64,000 nucleotides of DNA from Pseudoscleropodium purum (Eukaryota > Streptophyta > Bryopsida > Hypnales > Brachytheciaceae): contig OZ017795.1 of assembly GCA_963969395.1 (NCBI GenBank), forward strand, positions 35,135,063 to 35,199,062, written 5' to 3'. Position 1 is the stretch's first letter; every line of letters starts with the position of its first letter. Made by a program: the position numbers and the translations under genes. The notes beneath the pieces are model-generated. The model worked only from the letters and a program-made list of their open reading frames with translations. It made no database searches and had not been told where the DNA came from. Below are positions 1 through 9,540 of the stretch, piece by piece.

Positions 1-431
1 GCGGAAGCTTGTGTCTAGTGGTGGTTTATGTATAACAATACTAACAAGTCAAATGGCATTGTAAGAGCTCTATTTGAAAACCATGATTCTTTGGTGCCAA
101 CAATCCAACTTATCATTAGCAATGGGTACCCAATTGGAAGTAAGTTTAACTTCCATCCTAATAGTAAGTAGTGGTTGTAAGGCCTCAGTCCTTATGTACT
201 GTACAATTGAAAGGCAGATGATAAGTTATGCTAATAATTATTGGATGATGGAAATACCTAAAAGAGAGAGACAAGAAACCCATAATAATGCCTAAATGTC
301 CATTTGAGGCTAAAGTATTGTGCAAAACTTCTTCATTTCACACAAAATTCTAAAGATGAACATCTGTAGTTTTGTTTTACTGAAAAGGATTTTTTGTCAT
401 CCATGTAGGCAATATAACATTTTAGAGTTAA
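1..431. other. AT-rich sequence without a recognised gene
   Basis: Only short overlapping open frames occur here and none shows a domain. The second half (about 325-425) contains a copy of the dispersed D repeat described separately. Nothing else is recognised. Confidence 0.4.
325..425 (+). repeat. D repeat, copy 1
   Basis: A roughly 100-bp segment shares ordered blocks (AAGATGAACAT, then TTTTGTCATCCAT) with copies at 33181-33290 (plus), 8426-8625 (minus) and 21241-21325 (plus). The blocks keep similar spacing, so these are copies of one old dispersed repeat. In two copies the shared blocks also stay open in one frame, so a worn retroelement fragment is possible, but no domain is recognisable. 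Confidence 0.45.
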
Positions 432-647
432 CCCTAAAAGGATTGGATATGTTTTGGATAAAAGTTCATTGGACAAGAAATTCTCACTTCCTAGTGCATT
501 AGGCACATATAAAGAAAAATAAAAGTATAGTTACAATTTTAATTAAATTCTGAGTCAAAATTTCAAAGAAAAAAATTTTACATTTGTGAATGGATGATAA
601 AAATACTATATTGCCAAAAAAATGCTACTTGACTCTTTAGGAGTTAA
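428..647 (+). mobile_element. Family A TTAA element, internally deleted (copy A1)
   Basis: It starts TTAA-CCCTAAAAGG (TTAA at 428-431) and ends with CTCTTTAGGAG-TTAA (TTAA at 644-647), giving a body of about 212 bp. The last 90 bp match the right end of the full A elements at 46118-47068 and 26332-27286, including the block TTGCCAAAAAAATGC. The left interior is missing. It is best read as a deletion derivative of A. Confidence 0.55.
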
Positions 648-1473
648 AGAAGAACAACCCATTATGGTCAAAATTAGGAGTTTGTCCTCAAACTATTGCT
701 GAAATTTTTGAGCCATGAAAAATAGTTATGTGCTTAGGAGTTACGGATCCAATGGAATAAATTCAATATGATTTGGATAAGTTACCTAGGACCTAGAAGT
801 TTTATAATACTTCAATAGAATATTACGAATACCATTACAACAAAGTTAGAAAAAGATTCTTGGAATACAAGTGCAAACTTCTCTCTACAAGAAAAAGACA
901 TGTTTTAAGTGAAATTTTTTAAGTATAGTCCTAAACATAAGATTATAGGTGATGACCTTTAAGAAGATTTCAGCAAAATTTTAATAGAAGTACATGCATT
1001 TCTAATAAATTTTTACTAAAAATCTCTTTAAAGGTCATTACGTATAATCTTATGTCTGAGATTCTACTAAAAAATGCACCCAAAACACCCCTTTTTCTTG
1101 TTGTGTTAATTTAATTGAAAAAAATGAAATATTCTACATATAAAAATGATATGGAACTTCCTATTTTTAGTAAACAAAGTGCCTATTTCTATAAATCTAC
1201 TACAATGGTTTAAAATTGGAAATATTTGTATAGAACAACTTTCCATCAAATTACTCCACTTTTTGTATCATGAATACAATATATGTATATGTAAATTGTG
1301 AAAAATGTCCTCATAAAAGAATATTTCATAAATAATAATTATAGGTCCAAAATCCACTTTGTTTCTTTAAAAAATCCAAGCTTGTAAGCTTCCTTGGTAG
1401 CATCCTTGATATCATTTTTGTAAAAGACACACTGAATTTTTCAAGTGATGGTCCATCAAGTAACTTGTTAAAG
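648..1473. other. AT-rich sequence with a fold-back repeat
   Basis: No coding sequence is recognised. The main structure is the fold-back repeat at 911-1078, listed separately. The remainder (about 1100-1470) is plain AT-rich DNA. Confidence 0.4.
911..1078. repeat. Fold-back inverted repeat
   Basis: The left arm core at 936-970 begins CATAAGATTATAGGTGATGA and the right arm at 1020-1054 is its near-perfect reverse complement, with about 50 bp between. Weaker pairing continues outward, so the arms approach 60 bp. The transcript would form a long hairpin. It could be a small fold-back MITE or a relic of two oppositely oriented repeat ends. Confidence 0.65.
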
Positions 1474-2409
1474 TTAACCTCTAAAGTTCCATTGTTCCTA
1501 CGTGGACAAAATGGATTTTGGTTGCCTACTATAGTTTCAATATTTTTCATGATTTTTTGAATTTTTTTGTGAAAATAGGAAAATACACTAGCTTTTAGAT
1601 AATATAATTTATATTTCTATCACTATATGGAAAAAAAAGTTATGACTTAATAAGTCAATGGTCAAATAAAAAACCAACGAAAACTTAAAATCAAAAAATC
1701 GTATTTCACATAGATTGTATTTTTAACTACATATAAAGCTTTGATTCATTCCATATGGATTTGTTATGTGAATGTTATTGACAATCTTATTTTTGAGGCT
1801 ACCAAAGCATCTTCTCATAAAAAATAACTTGTAAGATTCATTTCTAAACTCAATTTTTACAATTTTCCAAGAAAAAGTTTCACAAGGTTAAAATATCTTG
1901 CTAGAACAATTTCACCATTGAGATTAGTCTATTTCAAATTCCATCCTAGAGCTATCAACACTTTAGTTTTTCCTTCAATTTTGATTTTAATACTTATACT
2001 TAATGATTTTTTTAATGACTGAAAATTAAATGTGTGCTTTTTGAGTTATTTTTCCTAAATTCTCAACTCAATTCTTCAACATGAAAAATTTGAAATTCAA
2101 AATTAATAGTGTAAAAATTTGAAGTTAAGAGGAATTTAAAGTCAATTGAAAATCTAGTGAAGCAGAGTGCAACTATTAAAACAACTTGTTTTCTTCACTT
2201 ATGTGTGCAAATATCTTACATTATATAAAGTCAAAGTTTTTAAAATTTCTTCCAAACATTCTTCCCCTAGACTAGTACAAAATCCTAGGATTAGATATGT
2301 TGAAAAAACACCAATTTAAATTCTTTTTTGCTCTTTGCAATAGATATGGCAGTTTTGAGTGCTTTTAGATGGAAAAAGGCCTTGGAACTCTTTAGACTTT
2401 AGGGTTTAA
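1474..2409 (-). mobile_element. Family C TTAA element (copy C1)
   Basis: The ends are TTAA-CCTCTAAAGTTCC (TTAA 1474-1477) and TTTAGGG-TTTAA (TTAA 2406-2409), for a body of about 928 bp. Read on the minus strand it matches C2 (16087-17012) along its length: the left end with ACTCAAAAC, the AT-rich middle, and the right end with the block that reads GGACCATTGTCCC in C2. A small insertion near 2385 duplicates the terminal CTTTAG motif. No open frame of note exists inside, so it is non-autonomous. Confidence 0.7.
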
Positions 2410-4520
2410 CTTGTATTGTCTAGGTAATGGACAATATAAAAGTCGTCAACTTACTATGACTATTAAACATAAAAATAAACCCATTACTGCAAGTAGAAAT
2501 CCAACTAAGGTAAGCCATTGACCACACTTTTTTAAACCAGACACACACCGCACAAATTTCAGAATTGGGGAAAAACCACAAGAATATGAATGGAAAAACA
2601 TTCAAATTTGCACCATCGTACAATGCATTACTGCACACTGTGCAATGGAGGGTTGTAAGGTCTTTTTTTAAAAGATTTTAGCCTAACTACTTTCAATTTT
2701 GAATGAAATTTGCAAGAGGAAATCATTTTGTATATTTGCAATTTGCAAATGAATCTTAATATGGCATTGAATAATCATGTCAAGTTTCATAGCTTAAAAG
2801 CTCCTATTGTAGAGAAAAATCTGAATTTCGCCTGTGCGATAATTGGCACATCTATCTTATGTCAATCTTAGAGATGAACTACTTCTAGAGTTGTCTTCTT
2901 CTTAATTTGCACACTTGATTGCTAGTCAAGTAAACACTACCCCACCCACCTTTTGTTTGTATGCCACCACCCTTTAGTGATCGATCAGCTAAAGTAAACT
3001 TGTTGCATTCATTGAAACTTGAAAGCCAGGCATACATGTTCAGTGTAATAAGAAGGTAAGGTCGATCAACTACAGTAAATGATGATGAAGGGCTTCCCGT
3101 ACAATACATCCCCATGTCCTCTCCCGTTTTTATAATTGTTTTTTTTCACAAGCTGAAAATTACAATTTGAGAAACAAAAAATTGAGTAAGTATTGAGAGT
3201 GACGAGCCTAAAGCCTCCCTAGAATTCACACTTGATGCCATGAATGGGCCATTTGAAGCTGCTGCTCTGTGGAACTTGACAGGTCACTCGGTCATTTTCA
3301 CGTGACAAAGGAAGAGAAATTTTTTTCTTTTGCTGACAAGAACATCATTCATTCATCAATTGATTGCCAGTAGAAGGGCATGATTCATCCCCCTTTTTTT
3401 CTTTTTCTTTTTCTTTTTTTTTTCTTCTTTTTTGAGATTCATCCTTCCCAAGTGAGAATCATGTGATGACATTGCAGCCCCCATCAATTCAACTGGGTTC
3501 AGAAATGAGCAGCTGATGAGGGAGTCAGTAATAAGACGTCTGTTCATGATGAAATGAAATGAGATAAGAAGAAATTTTGTATTTCTAGAAATTTTCAAAA
3601 ATGCTTGAATTTGTTTTCTGTGTGGGACTGAGCTGACCAATTTGATGGGTACCCAACTGATGGTAATGAGTCCTGCATTGTCAGCTAAGCGAACAGAGTC
3701 ACAGGTCACAGCTGAAGCATAAACCTACACCTACTGTGAAAAGACTGAAGTCCAGGATTAACCCCTAGGGATTTTTGACCATAGGAGCAGACCCATTTCT
3801 GATCACCCCCTATTTCCAGCCTACAGGCTATTCCATTTATGTGAAATTGTGGCATGGTTCGCAGAGTAGTTGTGGCACATGATGATTGATTGTGAGCACT
3901 GATCCTAGAACTAGTTTATGAAATTTAGTGCACTACGCTACCTAGTTTACGGAATTTAGTGCAATACGCTATCTTCAAGACAAATTGAAATCAACTTTGA
4001 CTACTTTGAGAGTGAGTGGCATTGAAAAAAATAAGAAAAAAAAAGATTATGCAAGTTGCAAAGGATGATTGGGAGTATTGTAACATAAGACCGATTACAT
4101 AGATGCTAATTCCAATGTGGAAGAAGTAACAAATTGGCTATCAAATTCTATTGGTTGTTGCATGCTGGGCTAAAATCTAATTTTTTTCAAAAAGAAATTC
4201 CTATGTACAGTATTTTTAGCTACTGAAAACATTTAGTAGCAATGGGGCGAAATTTAGCCAGTTCTGTGAATGCTGGTTGCGAGGCTCTCAATGTTGCAAT
4301 TAGCCCTTAATTGATTTGCAACTAGCCTATGGTTGGAAATAGAAAAATCTACATGACTAATATAGGCTGTATAATACCAAGTTCAACTAAAAAATTCATA
4401 ATCATTATATTTTGATAAAAAAGAAATTTGAAAAATTATGTAATCCCTTCCAAACTCTATTTTTATATAAGGAAAAATTTATGCATTCAAGAAATCTGCC
4501 CTCCACATGTCCGTAATTGC
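2410..4520. other. Lower-repeat stretch without a supported gene
   Basis: Base composition is less AT-biased from about 2850 to 4000. Minus-strand open frames of 76 codons (2885-3115) and 117 codons (3356-3709) occur, but the second ends in a run of lysines encoded by a (CTTTTT)-like tract at about 3391-3432. Neither shows a known domain or convincing splice context. A possible left end of a TTAA element (TTAACCCCTAGGG) lies at about 3758 with no partner end. A tandem-like pair around GAATTTAGTGCA occurs near 3920-3970. Confidence 0.35.
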
Positions 4521-5098
4521 TTAAGTGGTTGGAAATGGGTCGGCTCCCCTATGTTTTCACTCAAAATTGCTCCAAAATTGCCATTTCTAGAACAAGTACC
4601 AAATTTTAGATTTAAAAAAATATATTTTTAGACACAAGTAGACATAGGATCTTGTAGTAAGTTGGTTTGAGAAGATGTAGAAAAAATTTCAGAAATTTAC
4701 CAACCATGTAGATTATAAGGTATTAGTGTTTGAATGGACAAAAATTTCAAATCATTTGGAATTGTACAACATATAGGAAAAAAAATAGTAAGTTGAAAGA
4801 AATAGAGAAAGATTTGAAATACAAAATTGAATTAAGAATTTAGTTCTAGAATTGAAAAATGATAATCCCAATGGTTCTAATGTGATACTCCGTAATAAAT
4901 AGTCAATCTACATCCTATGATTTTAAAATTTTCAAAAAATATTTAAAATTGAGTAAAATAAAGGACATCATAACTAAAACTTTTCATAACTTTCATCTCA
5001 TCTACAAACAAATGATAAAAATATAATTTGTATATAGTCCAGATGTAAATTTTTGAGTGAAATTTGACAACTTTCATCATTTTGGATCCAATGAAATT
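4521..5098 (+). mobile_element. Family A element, left part (copy A2)
   Basis: From about 4555 the sequence follows the A consensus left half: AAATTGCTCCAAAATTGCC, then ACATAGGATCTTGTAGTAAG at about 4643, then the block around GTACAACATATAGGAAAAAA at about 4766. The left TTAA (4521-4524) is plausible but the terminal bases are diverged. The right half is missing, and similarity fades near 4980. The element abuts A3 at the TTAA at 5099-5102. Confidence 0.55.
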
Positions 5099-6027
5099 TT
5101 AACTTATAGAGCACCAAGGTGCGTTTTTTGGCAACATAACTTTTTTGGGTAGGTGCATGTGAGCAGAGATTTCCATATTTTTGGCCCAAATTTTAATAGA
5201 AGGGATGGACAAGGAATATAATTCATGTGCACTAAATTTCAAGACATTCGGAAATATGAATCAAAAGTTATGGCCTAATATGTAGTTTGTTTCTCGATTG
5301 GGACAGTCCGGGCAGATCTGAAAATTTTAATTTTTTCAAAAATAAAAATTTGAAATTGATTTTCTAGAGTTTTATAAAATTGGAAAGCTTTGAATCATTC
5401 CATTTAGATCAATGATTAAAAAATTATGAAAAATTATGAGGTGTTTTAGTTCACAGGCGGTTATGGATTTTCTACTCCAAAATAAACTTTGAAGTTCTTA
5501 TTGAACTCAATTTTCAATATTTTTGCAAAAGAAATAAGAATATGAAGTGAAGATTGTTTATTAAAAAACTACAACCATTTAGATTGGTATTTCTCAATTC
5601 CATAACTAAATTATTAACAATTTAGTATTTTGACTCATTCTTTACTTCTTTCTATTTACTATTTTTTTCCTATATGTTGTACAATTCCAAATGATCTGAA
5701 ATTTTTCAAGCATGTAGCCAACTTGCCTTGAAGAATGAATCCAAAGAGTTGAAACCATTTTGGACATTTTTTCATACAAATGTGACCTTGTGAAGTGGAG
5801 CTGCCCAGTTTTTTTCAGGGCCCCAAAAAGGCTTTTTGTCAATTGAAACACTAATATCTTGCAACCTACATGGTGGGAATTTCTGAAATTTTTTCCACAT
5901 CTTTTCAGATTATCATAATACAAGATCCTACGGTTGAATGTGCCTAAAGAAATTTGGTACTTGTGCTAAAAATGACAGTTTTTGAGTGTTTTTGTTGAAT
6001 ATATAGTCAAGGAACTTTAGTGGTTAC
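5099..6027 (-). mobile_element. Family A TTAA element (copy A3)
   Basis: The body of about 921 bp lies between TTAA at 5099-5102 and TTAC (from TTAA) at 6024-6027, with the right end reading GGAACTTTAGTGG. It is the reverse complement of the A consensus. Recognisable blocks include TTTTTTCCTATATGTTGTAC at about 5665, the ATCCTACGG block at about 5925 that pairs with the CATAGGATC block of plus-strand copies, and AAAAATGACAGTTTTTGAGT near the end. There is no coding capacity. Confidence 0.68.
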
Positions 6028-6039
6028 AAAATCAAATAT

Positions 6040-6400
6040 AGATAAGTATTGGCTGCTAGTCAATACATTTTCAATTATAGAGAAAGTCCATAATTTGTGG
6101 ATAAGTCCATAATTAGTTAAATTGAGAATAAAATGCAATGATTCAAAGCTTTCTATGTATATATAAATTTAGAAAATCAATTTCAAATTTTTATTTTTGA
6201 AGAAAATGATTTTTAAAGAAATTTTTGGTTTACTTAAAGGTCAATGAAAATTACATAGCATGTGATAACTTTTTGACCATGTAATCAAAAGTTATGAAAA
6301 TTGTTGCACCTTCAAGCTACTCTTTGGGCACATGTTGTGTGAATTTCAAAGAAAAAAAAATTCCATTTGGCTGAATGCCCTATATGAAGGTCAAATTTGG
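6040..6400 (+). mobile_element. Family A element, right-half fragment (copy A4)
   Basis: This segment aligns with the right half of family A: GATTCAAAGCTTTC near 6140, the AACTTTTTGACCATGTAATC block at about 6269, and GGGCACATGTTGTG near 6327. No terminal TTAA is clear at either side, so it is a truncated copy. It is followed by an unassigned stretch up to 6490. Confidence 0.5.
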
Positions 6401-6489
6401 CATAAATTAAGTCATTTAAAAAAATGTGCCACATGTCATTTTATGCCAAATTTGAGTAGATAGAAATATATTTCAACCAACTTCATATA

Positions 6490-7390
6490 ATAATCTCTAA
6501 AGGACCAAGGAGCCCACTTTGGACTTTTTGAAAACTTAAGTAGGCTCTATTGTTTTACAATTTGGAATTTTTGCATGAATCTTTTGGGATGGATGCTATT
6601 CATCATAATGTCTGTGTGAAGCTTTTCTCATGCCATTTCAATAAATATTGCAAGAATTAGAAGTTTCTTTTCAATTTCAATATCAAATTAGGCAACAAAA
6701 AATACAAATTATTTTCTTGGAATTTTATAGATTGATATCTAGTACTCAAAAACATTAGATTCATTCAATTCCAAAGAATGAAGTACAAGTTATGACAAGT
6801 TTGGTTTTGTGGGCAAATTGAAGGTAGAAAAAAAATATACAAAGTCTTTTTTAACTCTCAATTTTGAAGAAAATTCAAATAAAAACAATACCAAAGGATA
6901 TTAATTATTTACTAGAACATCTGCACCATTGCAATTAACAATTCTCAAATCCTTCCAAAAGTTATTAGCACATTAGTTTTATCTTTCATTTAGTAACATC
7001 TTCCACTTTACAATTTTTTTTAAATGAATAAAAAAAAAAAATTGTATAAAATTATTTACATATTTTTTCAATCTATTTTCCAACATATCTATAAAATATG
7101 CAAGTTGTAGGGCATACATGCTATTTTCTAAAAATGTTGAAAGATAGAGCTTCACTTTTTGGAAGGGCTAAAAAAGAGTACATTTTGAAGTTTAGGCACA
7201 TTGAATATACAATTGTTGGAGATGTTCACTCTAAAATTTTGGAACAATGTACTTGAACAAGATAACCATAGGATTCTATAGTTGAATTTGTTAAAAAAAT
7301 TAATATTGATGAAGATTTTGACCTTATTTTGGAGACAAGTATTTTGAAGCAATTATGGGCCGCTAAACATGAAAGAATTTTAGGGTTTAA
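6490..7390 (-). mobile_element. Family F TTAA element (copy F1)
   Basis: Its left end reads TCTCTAAAGGACCAAGG (flanking ATAA at 6490-6493, a changed TTAA) and its right end TTTTAGGG-TTTAA (TTAA 7387-7390). The body is about 893 bp. On the minus strand its first 170 bp match F2 (47677 onward), including TTGCTTCAAAATACTTGTC and AATCTTCATCAATATT. It carries ATAGGATTCTATAGTTGAA in its subterminal part, resembling the ATAGGATCTTGTAGT block of A and C. F may therefore be a distant relative of A and C. Confidence 0.6.
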
Positions 7391-7573
7391 AATGACATCC
7401 AAATGAAAAATGCTAATTGTTTAATTGTCAATCCAATGGTCTGGGTCTTCTTGGATTGTGGATGTGTTGTGCATAGAGACTACATATTTGAATTAAGATC
7501 TTGTTTTTTTGGTTCCTAGAAGATTCTTATTTTCACCTTTTCATATTTAATTTTGATTTCTAATTTAGACAGC

Positions 7574-8241
7574 TTAACCCTTAATGACCAAATATTTGAC
7601 CACACATTCAAACTTTGAATAATACAAACAAATCCCGAGCACCAAAAAAAATGTGTTTTTCCATCCATCCATTGTTTAGAAGACTTTTGTGTTAAGTCTT
7701 CAACATTTGTACAATATAGATTTTGTAGACTTTGCTTGGCTTATATTCTATAATTCAAAAGATTATTAGTAGATATGACTTCATAAAGTAAAACTCTTCA
7801 ATTTAAAAAATGACCCTTAAGAACCGACTTGAATACAAAAATAAAGTAAAAATTTCCAAATGATGCTACATTTACAAAAATCTTCATAGGCTACTTCAAA
7901 ATTTTGGTACTTACAAGTACTAAAAATGGTAGTTTTCAAGTGTTTTCAACGAAAATATAGTCATGGAACTTTAGGAGTTAAAGCCAAAAAAAACACTTAT
8001 GGAAATCGTAGGTTTTCAATTTTCAATTGATTTAGAAGGAATTTTCAACTTTTGGCTTGAAATTTTATTGAAAGCGTAGGTTGGTGAACTAGTTGATCTA
8101 GCCACATTTATAAGATTTATGGATCATATTTTATAGCTATTGTTTGAGGGTAATCATTAAATTATTATTCTAAATTGTATTTTATAATATATCTTCACAC
8201 TTTTTGAAATTTGAACTACTCCTTGGTTTCTAAGGGATCAA
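7574..8241 (+). mobile_element. Family E TTAA element, interrupted (copy E1)
   Basis: It starts TTAA-CCCTTAATGACC (TTAA 7574-7577) and ends near TTTCTAAGGG-ATCAA at about 8241. The first 120 bp and the last 240 bp (about 8000-8241) match E2 (15939-17251), for example TTTAGAAGGAATTTTCAA. Between them lies foreign sequence, about 7700-7977, whose right end is that of an inverted A-type element (GGAACTTTAGGAG-TTAA, TTAA 7978-7981). E1 therefore carries a nested, truncated element close to the spot where E2 carries a C element. Confidence 0.5.
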
Positions 8242-8425
8242 TGAACTAAAATTCACTCTGAATTCTCTCTTATAATAGTACAGGTTCTTTTTGAGTGGAT
8301 CTATAATTGCCAATCTTAGAAAAAAATTTATTGTCCATGTGACCCTAGACCATCTACTTTTTATTATGGCATTTAGGATAACAAATGATATAAGATGATA
8401 GTCTACTATATATTACATGTCATAT

Positions 8426-8625
8426 TTATATATTTTTATATCCATTGTGTACTATCATATTCTCATTATTGTATATATTGTATCCTATAAAGACACCTAG
8501 AAGAACATGATTGTCAATACAAAGTGTCCGATGGATGACAAAGAATCTTTCTATACCTAACAAATGTTCATCCTTGAAATTTGGTGTGAAAAATGAAGGT
8601 CCTATGCAATAGTTGACCTTCAATT
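8426..8625 (-). repeat. D repeat, copy 2
   Basis: On the minus strand it shares the D blocks: AAGGATGAACATTTG and TTCTTTGTCATCCATCGGAC, in the same order and spacing as at 33181-33290. It has a 65-codon open frame, which is not recognisable as a protein family. Confidence 0.45.
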
Positions 8626-9272
8626 ATTAGAGTGTTCTTGAGGTTTTTTTAAGCAAATGATTCACACAACATCCAAAAGGATGGTTTCTTCAATGACCAA
8701 CCAATCCTTCTAAGGTTAATTTTGAAGCCATTTTTACTATTAAAAAAAAAAGACTTCTTGTTGCTTAAAAATGTCATGTTTTTCAAAGAAGATGGACAAA
8801 TGGTGTGTTTGTGTTTGGGGTGATTTATTATTTGGACGCAGACAGTCTACCTAGTCCTTGATTCCGGTGACCAACGTCAATACTGTGGGTCATAATTTTT
8901 TTCATAATTTTATTGCTACTTGTAAAATTGGGTATAGTAATGCTCATGAGTTCGGTCCAAGTCCGTGGTGCTCCATCAATTATTATACAGTACTACTTAG
9001 ACAATTTTCATGAGATGTATAACATGAAAGTACATTACTTAAGGCCAGGGGAACTTCACAGGAACCTCATCCAGTAGTTCTGAAATTTCTATCCTCAAAA
9101 GTAATGGCAATCACTTGGATGATGTCCAAGTCCTTACAAATGAGGTGGTAATTTAAGTACTTCAAAATCGTATTTTGTCACGGGCATTGTGGAATTTCTT
9201 AAATTATTTCATTTGTGTTTCTTGTTTTTGTCAATTATCATTTCATTTCACTTGCACAAAGAACACCCATGC
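8626..9272. other. AT-rich sequence, nothing recognised
   Basis: No element end, no domain-bearing open frame and no RNA gene was seen. A slightly GC-richer patch at about 8840-9120 is not repetitive within this window. Confidence 0.35.
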
Positions 9273-9540
9273 ATTAGAAGAGTTTTGGAGGTCCAGAAGC
9301 CTGTTTCGGGCCTGTTCCCCCGCAGCCGTTCCCTGCAGCGAGGGGAATGGCCCGCTGTCAAAAAAAAAATTTCATAAAAATAAAAAATTAGTCTCCAAAT
9401 GCAAAAAATAAAAAATAAAAAAATTTGGTCAATGACGTGACAGGGTCTTAACCACATCAGACCGCTGCGCTGAACCTGTTTCCTGCGTTCATAGGCTGTG
9501 ATAACTCGCAGGCATCCAAAGGCCCCAAAAATCTTCTAAT
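9273..9540. mobile_element. K MITE-like element (copy K1)
   Basis: A 268-bp element with inverted ends: ATTAGAAGAGTTTTGGAGG at the left and, read inward from the right, ATTAGAAGATTTTTGGGGCC. It is nearly identical in order to K2 at 21766-22031 (shared GGTCCAGAAGCCTGTTTCGG and GGCTGTGATAACTCG). Its GC-rich arms stand out from the AT-rich surroundings. No coding capacity. I could not find a clear target-site duplication, so the superfamily is open. Confidence 0.7.

Noticed and set aside
3356..3709. 117-codon minus-strand frame
   Set aside because: It ends in a poly-lysine run encoded by a (CTTTTT)-like tract, and no homology is seen.
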